A stretch of DNA of 64,000 bases from Ferruginibacter sp. (GTDB lineage: Bacteria; Bacteroidota; Bacteroidia; Chitinophagales; Chitinophagaceae). The notes below the pieces were generated by a model that saw only the letters and a list, made by a program, of their open reading frames with translations, was not told the origin of the DNA and did not search any database. The position numbers were made by a program, and so were the translations under genes. Shown here piece after piece: positions 8,305-16,889 of this stretch. Position 1 is the first letter of the stretch; the number at the start of each line of letters is the position of its first letter. The DNA lies in contig JAHBTP010000001.1 of the NCBI GenBank assembly GCA_019638485.1, positions 372,001 to 436,000 of the forward strand, read 5' to 3'.

Positions 8305-8787
8305 TTATTCTATGGTATTATTATACTTTGTAAAAATGGCAATGGCCTTTTCGTTTTGTAATAGTTGTAAGGAGTCTCCCACCATCGAAAAATGATTTAT
8401 GCTATCCATATTTTTCAAAAAAGTATCTTCTGCCCATAAATCTTGACAAAACATCTTGGTTGCAAATCCTTTTGAAAATTGGATGGTGTTTTCTTTAATT
8501 AAATACTTTGCTCCAATACGGTTGCATCCCATAGTTCCGCTAAATGAACTATCTGCCTTGTTAAATTGAATGGCAGGGATTTTCCCATTTATAGAATCGG
8601 CAACTGGTTTATCTGATAACCATATCAGACGCCATTTAAAATCATCGGGTAATGATATGGTTTTATTTTCCTGCGCAATTAATTGGTTCTTTATTGAATC
8701 TGCAGAAATACTTTTAGCATTATTTGATGAATTATTGCCACATGATACAAGGAAAAAGACGCTTATTGCAAAAATTGAAATTTTCAT
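8305..8787 (-). CDS. META/HslJ-like lipoprotein
   Basis: Lipoprotein with signal peptide and lipobox LVSC near residue 16. Residues 50-155 form a META domain of the HslJ type: WRLIWLSDKPV start, then FSGTMGCNRIGAKY with the conserved GCNR, and a second Cys-containing segment MFCQDLWAEDTF. HslJ-like proteins are envelope proteins linked to stress or motility phenotypes, and their biochemical role is unclear. It lies 7 bases downstream of nhaA on the same strand, which suggests one transcript. Confidence 0.82.
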   Translation of the reverse strand: MKISIFAISVFFLVSCGNNSSNNAKSISADSIKNQLIAQENKTISLPDDFKWRLIWLSDKPVADSINGKIPAIQFNKADSSFSGTMGCNRIGAKYLIKENTIQFSKGFATKMFCQDLWAEDTFLKNMDSINHFSMVGDSLQLLQNEKAIAIFTKYNNTIE

Positions 8788-8794
8788 TTTGTAA

Positions 8795-9937
8795 TTATTT
8801 CTTTTGTGTATGCAAGGTAAATTTTAAATATAAGAAACCTGTTAATCCTATAATAAAAGAAGCTAGCAGGATTGAAATTTTGGCGCCATTTATCACTTCA
8901 GGGTCTTTAAATGCCAAAAGGCAGATGAAAATGGACATGGTAAAGCCAATTCCGCCAAGCATGCCGATACCTAATAAGTTTTTAAAATTCAATCCACGGG
9001 AAAAAGAAGCTAATCCCATATAGGTTACCAGGTAAGAAAAAAGAATAATCCCAAGTGGTTTACCGATTATCAAACCAAGCGCAATACCCAAGCTATAAGA
9101 TTCTGTAAGGGTTGTATGCCAGTCTTGAGTTATTGGAATAGCTGTATTGGCCAAAGCAAACAAGGGTAAAATAAAATAAGAAACAGGAAAGTGTAGGGCT
9201 TTCTCTGTTTTAAAAGATAAAGTTTGTTTGTTGCCATTGCCAAATGGTAGGGCAAACGCCAATAAAACACCGGTTATGGTTGCATGTACACCTGAATGTA
9301 ACATAAAATACCACATGGCTATTCCTCCAATTAAATAAGGGAGGAATAAATTTACACGTAATTTATTCAATAGAAGGAGTAGAAAAAATATACCTAAAGA
9401 GGCCGCCAGATAAAACCAGGATAATGTTCCGGTGTAAAAAAAGGCAATAACCAGAATAGCGCCTAAATCGTCAGTAATAGCGAGTGCCGCAAGAAATACT
9501 TTTAGTGTGGGAGGAACTTTATTTCCTAACAAGGATAGAATTCCTAATGAAAAGGCAATATCCGTAGCCATCGGGATACCGGCTCCGGCACTATATGGTG
9601 TTCCCCAATTAAATAATGTGTAAATGCCTGCCGGAACTAAGATACCTCCAAGGGCTGCAAAAACCGGTAGGAGTGCGTGTTTAGGTTGAGATAATTCGCC
9701 TATGTAAATTTCTCGTTTTAATTCAAGCCCAATGAGTAGGAAGAAGATAGCCATAAGGCCATCATTTATCCAATGAGTAATAGAATTCCCGGCTACCGGC
9801 AGCATCCACATATTAAGATAAGAGTGGGCGCGAAGGGAATTAGCCAGCATTAATGAAAAAATAGTACAAAATACGAGGATTAAACCTGCTGATTGTTCAC
9901 TTTCAAAAAAACGCTTGAAAACGCTGGTTAATTTCAT
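8795..9937 (-). CDS. nhaA: Na+/H+ antiporter NhaA
   Basis: Inner-membrane antiporter that exports sodium in exchange for protons and keeps cytoplasmic pH and sodium low. The full-length protein (380 aa) has about 11-12 hydrophobic helices. Family hallmarks are GLELKREIYIGELSQPKHALLP in the second and third helices, and the ion-binding ITDDLGAI segment with the paired Asp residues (D163/D164 of E. coli NhaA). The helix TDIAFSLGILSLLG that holds the transport-critical Asp is also present. A TAnnTTTG box is seen on the minus strand at 9986-9993. It is divergent from the uspA pair. Confidence 0.96.
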   Translation of the reverse strand: MKLTSVFKRFFESEQSAGLILVFCTIFSLMLANSLRAHSYLNMWMLPVAGNSITHWINDGLMAIFFLLIGLELKREIYIGELSQPKHALLPVFAALGGILVPAGIYTLFNWGTPYSAGAGIPMATDIAFSLGILSLLGNKVPPTLKVFLAALAITDDLGAILVIAFFYTGTLSWFYLAASLGIFFLLLLLNKLRVNLFLPYLIGGIAMWYFMLHSGVHATITGVLLAFALPFGNGNKQTLSFKTEKALHFPVSYFILPLFALANTAIPITQDWHTTLTESYSLGIALGLIIGKPLGIILFSYLVTYMGLASFSRGLNFKNLLGIGMLGGIGFTMSIFICLLAFKDPEVINGAKISILLASFIIGLTGFLYLKFTLHTQKK

Positions 9938-10150
9938 GTTTAAACTGTGGTGAAGATGCTAGTAATTTCCTTTTGGAAAGATAAACAAAGGTAAGGCAGA
10001 TGGTTTTATGAATGGATTGTTATCTTATGGTAATTTATTTGTTAATGTCAGGGTGATGTGCGTTACATTATTTTGTAAATTTGACATAGTGGAAGGTGTG
10101 AAAGAACGATAATAACGGTGACGCATAAATGATTATTAAATTTATAAACG

Positions 10151-10984
10151 ATGAACCGTGTACTGTGGCTGATTAATCCATTTACGTTTAGTATGCAGGA
10201 TGCTTATTTTGCGGCATCCTTTGCAAAAGAAGGTAATTATGCTATTAATGCTGTTATGCTTAAGGAATGGCAACAGCCGGAAATACCACTGTTTTCTACA
10301 GATCCTCTTTTCCCTTCTATTCCTTATATGCCGGCACCTCAAATAGAATCTTCCGATTTCTCAAAAAAAATTAATGAAGTGGTTGGAATTATTCATCAGG
10401 TATTTCAATCAACAAATATTGATGTGCTGGTAAGCAGTGGAGTTGTTGATGCAGACGATGGGGTTGTTACCGAAAGCCGATTTGCAGATATGATATTGGT
10501 TCAGCCGGGATTAACTTTTAGTTCATTTGATGAAACGACTCCATCTTCCTATGTTCTTGAACTACTCCCACGCGTACAATGCCCAGTATTAATTGCTCCG
10601 CAAACAATAACAGCAACGAAGGAGATTATTTTCACCTATAATGGCGGATACTCCTCTTTATATGCTATTCGCCAGTTTACTTATTTATTTAGTTACCTAA
10701 AACACTTACCCGTAACGGTTGTGTATGTTGAAGAAGGAAAGAATGGATTACCTCATGAACAGTCTTTAAAGGTATTTCTGCATAGCCATTATTCTTCTGT
10801 TCATTTTAAAGTGCTGAATGGCCCGGCAGATGCGGTTATCGTGAATGAATTAATGCACAATAATGAGGCTATTGTTACTTTTGGTGCGTTTGGGAGAAAT
10901 AAAATTTCACGGTTTTTTAGACATAGCACTGCCGAAGGCTTTTTAAAAATGATAAATATTCCGGTTTTTGTTACACACCCTTAA
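10151..10984 (+). CDS. Universal stress protein, tandem UspA
   Basis: Soluble protein with two Usp folds (about 1-140 and 145-277). The second half keeps VEEGKNG and the nucleotide-loop-like segment ending FGAFGRNKISRFFRHSTAEGFL. This resembles the G-2x-G-9x-G(S/T) ATP motif, but its glycines are only partly conserved. Usp proteins help survival under starvation, low oxygen and redox stress. It is followed after 9 bases by a second protein of the same family. A TAAATTTG box lies at 10076-10083. The divergent position next to nhaA and the nearby YdjM gene suggest a stress cluster. Confidence 0.85.
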   Translation: MNRVLWLINPFTFSMQDAYFAASFAKEGNYAINAVMLKEWQQPEIPLFSTDPLFPSIPYMPAPQIESSDFSKKINEVVGIIHQVFQSTNIDVLVSSGVVDADDGVVTESRFADMILVQPGLTFSSFDETTPSSYVLELLPRVQCPVLIAPQTITATKEIIFTYNGGYSSLYAIRQFTYLFSYLKHLPVTVVYVEEGKNGLPHEQSLKVFLHSHYSSVHFKVLNGPADAVIVNELMHNNEAIVTFGAFGRNKISRFFRHSTAEGFLKMINIPVFVTHP

Positions 10985-10993
10985 AATATTTTT

Positions 10994-11833
10994 ATGATAA
11001 AAATTGTTGCGGTATTTGATGGATTGAAATTTTCTGAGGCTACACTGGCACATAGCATCCGGCTGGCTAAAGAAAAGAAGGCACATTTGGTGGGGTTGTT
11101 TTTGGAAGATTTTACCTATCAAAGTTTTAGTAAGTATCAGGCAATTGTTAAGGACCAATTGACAAATGAAGAAATTGAAAAACTTGAAAAGAAGGATGAT
11201 GAAATAAGGGCTGCGTCTCGCCAACGGTTTGCCCAGGCATGTAATGATGCCGGAATAGATTTTAGTAAGCATAAAGAAGATAATGTTGCTTTCCCATCCT
11301 TGGTACAAGAAAGTATTTATGCAGATTTGGTTATTATTGATCAAAAGGAAACTTTTATGCGTTTAGATGAAAGAATCCCCACCCAGTTTGTTACCGATTT
11401 TTTAGGAGCTACCGAATGCCCGGTCTTATTAGTAAATAATGCGGATCCTTTTTCTAGTGTGGCCATGCTTTTTGATGGTTCTCCAAATTCGGTTTTTGCA
11501 ATAAAGCAATTTAGTTATGTTATGGGGCAGCACCCGGGTCTTGAAAAAGAAGTGATTACGGTTAAAAAGCCTGAAAATAGTTTGCATCTTCCGGATGGAC
11601 ATTTAATGAAGGAGTTTATGACCAGGCATTTTCCTACTGCTGAATTTAGGGTGGTAAAAGGATTGGTGGCAGACGTGGAAATTCCACAATATTTAAAATC
11701 TAAACCGGGTAATGTGTTAGTGGTGTTGGGAGCTTATAAAAGAGGTGCGGTGTCTAGGTGGTTTAAAGAAAGTATGGCAGATGTATTGATGAAGAGTTTG
11801 TCAAATCCACTGTTTATTGCGCATGCCAAATAA
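10994..11833 (+). CDS. Universal stress protein, tandem UspA
   Basis: A second two-domain Usp protein, 279 aa. The N-terminal strand IKIVAVFDGLKFSEATL is the typical Usp beginning. The second domain starts with VAMLFDGSPNSVFAIKQF. Its C-terminal loop VVLGAYKRGAVSRWFKESMADVLM matches the family's ligand-loop region (G-A-Y-x-R-G-x-x-S-R). It has the same size and layout as the gene before it, so it looks like an old duplication. Spacing of 9 bases and the same strand indicate one operon. Confidence 0.87.
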   Translation: MIKIVAVFDGLKFSEATLAHSIRLAKEKKAHLVGLFLEDFTYQSFSKYQAIVKDQLTNEEIEKLEKKDDEIRAASRQRFAQACNDAGIDFSKHKEDNVAFPSLVQESIYADLVIIDQKETFMRLDERIPTQFVTDFLGATECPVLLVNNADPFSSVAMLFDGSPNSVFAIKQFSYVMGQHPGLEKEVITVKKPENSLHLPDGHLMKEFMTRHFPTAEFRVVKGLVADVEIPQYLKSKPGNVLVVLGAYKRGAVSRWFKESMADVLMKSLSNPLFIAHAK

Positions 11834-11857
11834 TGTTTTACTTTTCTTTTTATTAGT

Positions 11858-12868
11858 ATGGATTCTGTAACGCATATTGCCATAGGCGCATGTATGGGTG
11901 AGGCTTTTGCAGGTAAAACACTTGGTAGAAAGGCCTTGTTGTGGGGTGCATTTGCACAAACTGTTCCTGATTTGGATGGATTAACATCATTTTGGCTTCC
12001 TACATCAAAGGTATTGTTGGCGCATAGAGGGTTCACTCATTCTATTCTTTTTGCTTTCCTTTTTTCAATTGTTCTTTCTTTTATTGCTAAATCATGGCAT
12101 CGTAAAGCTCCTATATCCTTAAAAAGATGGATCTTTTTTTTCCTTTCTGCATTAGCAGTGCATATTTTTATTGATGCATTTAATAATTATGGTACAGGTT
12201 GGTTTGAACCTTTCTCGCATGCACGAATTGCTTTTGATACGTTGTATGTAGTGGACCCGTTTTTTTCTGTTTTTCTTTTAATATCTGCTTTAGCGCTGTT
12301 TATTTTACCACGTCAAGCGCATAGCAGAAAAAAATGGTTAATGATAGGTCCGGTAATAGCCTCTCTTTATCTTGGATATAGTATGGTAAATAAAATTTTG
12401 ATTGAAAATCAAGTGAAGAAGGATTTGAATAATCGGCATATCCATTCCAATAATTTGTTTACTACTCCGGCTCCTTTACAAACTTGGCTTTGGTTTTTGG
12501 CTACTCCCGGTGATTCCGGATTTTATGTTGGATATCATTCGGTCTTTGAAGGGAGTAAACCTGTTCAATGGACTTATTTTCCTCAGCAAAAAAGTTTTTT
12601 GGAAAAATGGCAAGACAATTCTGAAGTTAAAGACTTGATTCGGTTTTCAAAAGGATTATATACTGTGGAATATTATGGAGATACATTGGTACTAAATGAT
12701 CTTCGATTTGGACAGGAAGTGGGCTGGATGGATCCCTCCGGCCATTTTGTGTTTCATTATTTTTTAAACAAAAAGGAGGATAATGAAATGGTAGTCCAAC
12801 GGGGAAGATTTGCGCGATGGGATGAAAATAGTTTTAAGTCGCTAATTAAACGTATTATTGATAAGTAG
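11858..12868 (+). CDS. Metal-dependent hydrolase-like membrane protein, YdjM family
   Basis: Inner-membrane protein of the YdjM/DUF457 family. The conserved start MDSVTHIAIGACMGEAF places a His in the first helix. It is followed by VPDLDGL and HRGFTHSILF, the Asp and His residues thought to bind a metal. Four to five membrane segments follow up to about residue 180, and the last 150 residues form a soluble domain. Members are annotated as membrane-bound hydrolases, some LexA-regulated, but no reaction is proven. It follows the Usp genes by 24 bases and precedes the Mla transporter on the same strand. Confidence 0.8.
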   Translation: MDSVTHIAIGACMGEAFAGKTLGRKALLWGAFAQTVPDLDGLTSFWLPTSKVLLAHRGFTHSILFAFLFSIVLSFIAKSWHRKAPISLKRWIFFFLSALAVHIFIDAFNNYGTGWFEPFSHARIAFDTLYVVDPFFSVFLLISALALFILPRQAHSRKKWLMIGPVIASLYLGYSMVNKILIENQVKKDLNNRHIHSNNLFTTPAPLQTWLWFLATPGDSGFYVGYHSVFEGSKPVQWTYFPQQKSFLEKWQDNSEVKDLIRFSKGLYTVEYYGDTLVLNDLRFGQEVGWMDPSGHFVFHYFLNKKEDNEMVVQRGRFARWDENSFKSLIKRIIDK

Positions 12869-12893
12869 CAGAGAGATAATCTAATTTTTATGT

Positions 12894-13664
12894 ATGAATG
12901 CCCGTAATCAATTGAAGTTGTTTTTAGTGGAAGCGGGCGGAATGGCTCGTTTCACCGGCAATTTTTTTACACAGGTGTTTAAACCAAGGTATGAAACTGC
13001 TGAATTGTTGCGACAGTGTTTTCGAGTAGGCTATCACTCCCTTCCACTCATCGGTATTACCGGCTTTATTATGGGCTTGGTACTTACCATGCAATTACGG
13101 CCTTCAATGATTGAATATGGTGTTGAATCACAAATTCCGGCCATTTTGAGTATTGCTCTTGTGCGCGAAGTTTCACCGGTTATTACTGCACTCATTTTTG
13201 CAGGAAAGATTGGAAGCAGTATGGGTGCAGAATTGGGAAGCATGCGTGTTACTGAACAGATTGATGCAATGGAGGTAAGTGGTACAAATCCCTTTAAATT
13301 TTTAGTGGTGACCAGGGTTTTGGCTGCTACGTTAATGTTGCCTATCCTGGTATTACTCAATGATGTTATTTCTTTGTATGGTGCCTATGTTGGTGTCAAT
13401 ATTACCGGACATACCAGTGTTCAGTTATTTATTATGCAAGTGTTGGATAATGTTTCATTCAGCGACTTGATACCGGCAGTGGTTAAAACTTTTTTCTTTG
13501 GATTTGCAGTGGGCATTGTTGGGTGCTATAAAGGATATTTTTCAAAAAAAGGGACAGAAGGTGTTGGTGTGTCAGCCAATTCAGCAGTAGTGGTTGCATC
13601 ACTGCTGGTATTTATTATTGATTTAATTGCTGTTCAGATAACCGATTTGCTTGGCTTTAATTGA
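12894..13664 (+). CDS. mlaE: MlaE-type lipid ABC permease
   Basis: Permease of an MCE-type phospholipid ABC transporter that moves lipids between inner and outer membrane. The protein has five to six membrane helices. The family block HSLPLIGITGFIMGLVLTMQ is followed by ALVREVSPVITALIFAGKIGSSMGAELGSMRVTEQIDAMEV, including the EQIDAME segment that contacts the ATPase. A length of 256 aa is normal. The stop overlaps the start region of the ATPase gene, and the MCE protein follows, giving the order permease, ATPase, substrate-binding protein. Confidence 0.94.
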   Translation: MNARNQLKLFLVEAGGMARFTGNFFTQVFKPRYETAELLRQCFRVGYHSLPLIGITGFIMGLVLTMQLRPSMIEYGVESQIPAILSIALVREVSPVITALIFAGKIGSSMGAELGSMRVTEQIDAMEVSGTNPFKFLVVTRVLAATLMLPILVLLNDVISLYGAYVGVNITGHTSVQLFIMQVLDNVSFSDLIPAVVKTFFFGFAVGIVGCYKGYFSKKGTEGVGVSANSAVVVASLLVFIIDLIAVQITDLLGFN

Positions 13665-13669
13665 GTAGA

Positions 13670-14425
13670 ATGGAACCTGTTTTACAACATAAGGAAGTGG
13701 TGCTTGACGTATCCAATTTGTGTAAATCTTTTGGAAATAATCATGTATTGCGCAATTTTTCATTAAGGGTTCTTAAAGGTGAAAATGTAGTAGTAGTAGG
13801 TAAATCAGGCTCGGGGAAATCAGTATTAATTAAGTGTATTATTGGTTTAATGATGGCAGATAGCGGAACTGTAATTCTTCTCGGGAAAGATGTATCGCTT
13901 ATTTCTGTAAATGAATTGGATAAAATTAGAGCTAGGGTAGGCTTTTTATTTCAAAGCAACGCATTGTATGATTCTATGACGGTTCGTGAAAACCTGTTGT
14001 TTCCTTTACGGCGGCATTGGTTGAAAAGAGAAAGTACAGATGAAGAATCTCTGGTGCGTGAAGCACTGGCTAATGTAGGCCTAGAGCATACATTGGATAT
14101 GATGCCCGCTGAATTATCAGGAGGCATGCGAAAACGTATTGCGCTGGCCAGAACTTTAATTCTAAAACCACAGCTTATTTTATATGATGAACCAACAACC
14201 GGATTAGACCCGATTACTTCAAGAGAAATAATTGCACTGATGAATACAATTTCTAAAAAATATAATGCAGCTTCAGTCATTATTTCTCATGATATGAATT
14301 GTATTAAGATGGCTGCCGATAGAGTGGTTATGCTTATTGACGGACGCTGTTATGCAGAAGGTAATTACGAATCGTTGAAAAAACATGATGATGCTAAGGT
14401 GGCTGCTTTCTTTGAAGGAGAATAG
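13670..14425 (+). CDS. mlaF: MlaF-type ABC ATPase
   Basis: ATP-hydrolysing subunit of the lipid transporter. All nucleotide-binding motifs are visible: Walker A GKSGSGKS, Q-loop LFQSNALYDSM, signature LSGGMRKRIALART, Walker B LILYDEPTTGLDP and the switch His in SHDMN. I chose ATG 13670; a TTG at 13661 would overlap the permease stop by four bases and is also possible because it gives an overlap typical of coupled genes. It is cytoplasmic and partners the MlaE-type permease. Confidence 0.95.
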   Translation: MEPVLQHKEVVLDVSNLCKSFGNNHVLRNFSLRVLKGENVVVVGKSGSGKSVLIKCIIGLMMADSGTVILLGKDVSLISVNELDKIRARVGFLFQSNALYDSMTVRENLLFPLRRHWLKRESTDEESLVREALANVGLEHTLDMMPAELSGGMRKRIALARTLILKPQLILYDEPTTGLDPITSREIIALMNTISKKYNAASVIISHDMNCIKMAADRVVMLIDGRCYAEGNYESLKKHDDAKVAAFFEGE

Positions 14426-14457
14426 GATTAAATAACTATAACAGAGTAAATTTGAGT

Positions 14458-15438
14458 ATGGGAAATAAAAGCACAAATAACCTTAAACTCGGCATTTTCG
14501 TTATTGCCGGCTTATTGGTATTGGTAGCCTTTCTTTATTTCATAGGTAAGAAACGAAATATGTTTGGCTCTACTTTTTTACTTAAGGTGCAATTTCATAA
14601 TGTACAAGGGCTGATGCCTGGTAATAATGTTCGTTATGCAGGAATCCAGGCGGGTACAGTAGGTGATATTTTTGTTCAGGGTGATACCATCATTGAAGTT
14701 GAAATGAATATCGTTTCTTCATTGAAAAATGTAATTAAGTCAAACGCTGTGGTTTCGATTGGTACAGATGGGATTGTAGGAAATAAAGTGTTGAATATTA
14801 TTCCAGCCAAGATTTCCGGCTCCGCAGCTTCACCCGGTACTTTTCTTATAGGACAGGAATCTTTTAACACCGAAGATTTGATGAATATGTTGGGCGGTGC
14901 AAATGATGATTTATCTTTTATTATGAAAGATTTGCGCACCACCATTCAACGGTTTAACAACAGTAAGGGGTTTTGGGAATTAATAAATTCTGAAACCATC
15001 GCTTCTGATTTGAAAGAGAGTATGGAAAACCTCCAACAAGCTTCCGTAAAAATAAATAATATGTCAGGCTCCTTAAATGAAATAGTAGCTGATTTAAAAA
15101 ATGGTAAAGGCTCTGCCGGACGTATTTTGCGAGATACTCAGTTAATTTTTCAATTGGAACAAACCGCCCAACAGCTAAATGGTGTAGGTGGTGAGGCTAA
15201 AAGTGTGGTGGAGAAATTAAACGGCTTGGTAGATGATGTAGATCATAAAATAAATAATGGCAATGGCCCGATTTCTGCTGTTCTTAATGATAAAGAGATG
15301 ACAAATTCCATTAAACAAAGTTTGGATAATATTGAAAAAGGTACACGTGCTTTTGAAGCCAATATGGAAGCCTTAAAACATAATTTCCTATTCAGGGGTT
15401 ATTTTAAAAAATTAGAAAAGCGAGAAAAGAAACAATAA
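14458..15438 (+). CDS. mlaD: MlaD family MCE protein
   Basis: Membrane-anchored substrate-binding subunit of the lipid transporter. One N-terminal transmembrane helix (about 10-30, LGIFVIAGLLVLVAFLYFIG) is followed by a single MCE domain (about 40-120) with the core GLMPGNNVRYAGIQAGTVGDI. The rest, about 200 residues, is helical and coiled-coil-like with repeated Asn/Leu segments (LNEIVADLKNGKGSAGRIL, VVEKLNGLVDDVDHKIN). It probably forms the periplasmic needle or tether. The ATG at 14458 is preferred to the TTG two codons earlier. It is the third gene of the operon. Confidence 0.92.
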   Translation: MGNKSTNNLKLGIFVIAGLLVLVAFLYFIGKKRNMFGSTFLLKVQFHNVQGLMPGNNVRYAGIQAGTVGDIFVQGDTIIEVEMNIVSSLKNVIKSNAVVSIGTDGIVGNKVLNIIPAKISGSAASPGTFLIGQESFNTEDLMNMLGGANDDLSFIMKDLRTTIQRFNNSKGFWELINSETIASDLKESMENLQQASVKINNMSGSLNEIVADLKNGKGSAGRILRDTQLIFQLEQTAQQLNGVGGEAKSVVEKLNGLVDDVDHKINNGNGPISAVLNDKEMTNSIKQSLDNIEKGTRAFEANMEALKHNFLFRGYFKKLEKREKKQ

Positions 15439-15491
15439 ATAAGAAGTACTTTTTTTAATTTTTTATTTTCTTAATTCTTAAATCGTTTGCT

Positions 15492-15851
15492 ATGCTCGAC
15501 GAAGCTCAAAAATTATTTAAACAATTACGCGATTATGCAGACACCCAATTCGCATTATTCAAGCTTGAAACAGCAAAGAAGGTTTCTGCTGTTGTTTCTT
15601 CCTTAATGGCAATTATCTTGGTTGCACTATTGGGTTTTGTTGCTGTTCTGTTGCTCAGCCTGGCTGTGGCATGGTGGTTGGGAGCTGTTTTAGGCTCGTT
15701 GCCTTTAGGATTAGCTATTGTTGGCGCATTCTATATCCTATTATGTATAGTAGTTTGGCTCAGTCGTGAAAAGATACTACGCATTCCCGTTATGAATGAA
15801 ATGATAAAACAGTTATTTCCAAATAAGGAAGGAAATAATCAGCCGGAGTAA
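15492..15851 (+). CDS. Holin-like superfamily III membrane protein
   Basis: Small protein of the phage-holin III / YqjE-like family, common in bacterial chromosomes and usually not phage-derived. An amphipathic N-terminal helix (LFKQLRDYADTQFALFKLE) is followed by two transmembrane helices (about 33-57 and 66-90) and a short charged tail. Its role is unknown; relatives associate with stress and membrane-shape genes. It follows mlaD by 53 bases on the same strand and may be part of that transcript. Confidence 0.75.
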   Translation: MLDEAQKLFKQLRDYADTQFALFKLETAKKVSAVVSSLMAIILVALLGFVAVLLLSLAVAWWLGAVLGSLPLGLAIVGAFYILLCIVVWLSREKILRIPVMNEMIKQLFPNKEGNNQPE

Positions 15852-16033
15852 CGCCCGGCAGCTTGGCGCTGGTGCGGACTTAATAACCAAAATGTTCAAG
15901 TTTGCACCAATACAAGCCGAAGCTGCTTTTTTTTGCTAATTTATTCCTTTTAAAGCAAACAAAAAGCAGCGAAGGCGATTATAATAACAAAAAACTTTTG
16001 GCGAAAACAAAAACCGCACTTGCGCCAAACTGC

Positions 16034-16729
16034 CTGTTGTGCGTTCGGCATTGTCACAAATCATCTATAGCTTGTTTCTTTATTGTCGCACTATTGATTT
16101 TATCAAAGTAAGCTAACTTGACAAAACAACTTGTTACACTATCGTGGTCAATTGAAAGTTGGATTTCCCCTTTGTCTGTCATCCAAATTGAATAATATTT
16201 ACAACGGTCGAGTTGAACTTCATACATTTTAGAGTCATCGTAGCTTGGCTCTGTTGTTGTGTCAAATTTTTCTACTACCTCTGACGGTTTCCCGTATTTT
16301 TCTGTCAACATCTCTTTCAAGTTGAAGTAATTTCCTGAAAGCGTTGACCAAGTGTCTTTCTCAGAAAAGAGTACGACAATTTTATGCACCAAGTTCTTTT
16401 GCTTTAATGTAGAAACTCCAACATAGCAATCTTTGTAACCAGCGAAATCTCCCTGCAACATAGCCACTCCGTCTTCTGTACTTATATGATAAAATCCATT
16501 CTGTTTCATTTTGAAAACATATTGGTCAAGTGTCCCGTCAAGTGGAATACCTTTAAATGTCAAATGTGCAGAAATGTCTGTCTTTGTTTGAGAAAAGGAG
16601 GTCAATGCAGTTATTGTCAAGAATAGTAAGGGAAATAATTTTCTCATATGAAAACGTCTTTACGGTTTTGTGTCAATTTGCTTACAGTCTTTATAGGAGA
16701 TAGTTTTTTTTATGCTGACGCACAACAAG
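16034..16729. repeat. Imperfect inverted repeats around an orphan gene
   Basis: CTGTTGTGCGTTCGGCAT at 16034-16051 and ATGCTGACGCACAACAAG at 16712-16729 are inverted copies of each other with one indel and a few mismatches. They bracket only the secreted-protein gene at 16054-16647. A related CGCCCGGCA motif lies at 15853-15861, just after the holin-like gene. The arrangement looks like a transferable single-gene cassette, but no recombinase is in the window. Confidence 0.5.
16054..16647 (-). CDS. Orphan secreted protein
   Basis: Unrecognised protein of 197 aa with a clear Sec signal peptide (MRKLFPLLFLTITALTSFSQ, cleavage after FSQ). The mature part is a mixed alpha/beta domain with ISAHLTFKGIPLDGTLDQYVFKM and a strand-rich centre, plus the acidic patch VEKFDTTTEPSYDD. 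It resembles the many orphan periplasmic proteins of Bacteroidota in which FKGIPLDG-type starts recur. It is not in an operon and is enclosed by inverted repeats. Compared with neighbouring genes its DNA uses GTC, CTC and CAC more freely, which fits acquisition. Function unknown. Confidence 0.75.
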   Translation of the reverse strand: MRKLFPLLFLTITALTSFSQTKTDISAHLTFKGIPLDGTLDQYVFKMKQNGFYHISTEDGVAMLQGDFAGYKDCYVGVSTLKQKNLVHKIVVLFSEKDTWSTLSGNYFNLKEMLTEKYGKPSEVVEKFDTTTEPSYDDSKMYEVQLDRCKYYSIWMTDKGEIQLSIDHDSVTSCFVKLAYFDKINSATIKKQAIDDL

Positions 16730-16864
16730 TAATATGCGCAATAGGTATTTGGTGACCTTTATTTTCTAAAAATAGTTTTCTATTCTGGTTACGATTATTC
16801 GCTTGTTTTTTAAAAAAAGGATATTCACATGACTAATAAAATTATCAAAGCCCTTCTATTTTAA

Positions 16865-16872
16865 TACTTTTG
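16865..16872 (+). promoter_or_regulatory. -7 box (TACTTTTG) of tnaA
   Basis: Matches the Bacteroidota TAnnTTTG box and lies 18 bases before the tnaA ATG. No TTG -33 element is seen at the usual distance. A half-site TGAC starts at 16830, exactly 35 bases before the box, in an imperfect inverted repeat TGACTAAT-AAA-ATTATCA. This hints at activation by a Crp-type regulator. Confidence 0.55.
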
Positions 16873-16889
16873 CATAAAATTATTTTTTT

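Noticed and set aside
15492-15851. Prophage holin
   Set aside because: The family name is misleading: no phage genes surround it and YqjE-like members are ordinary chromosomal proteins.
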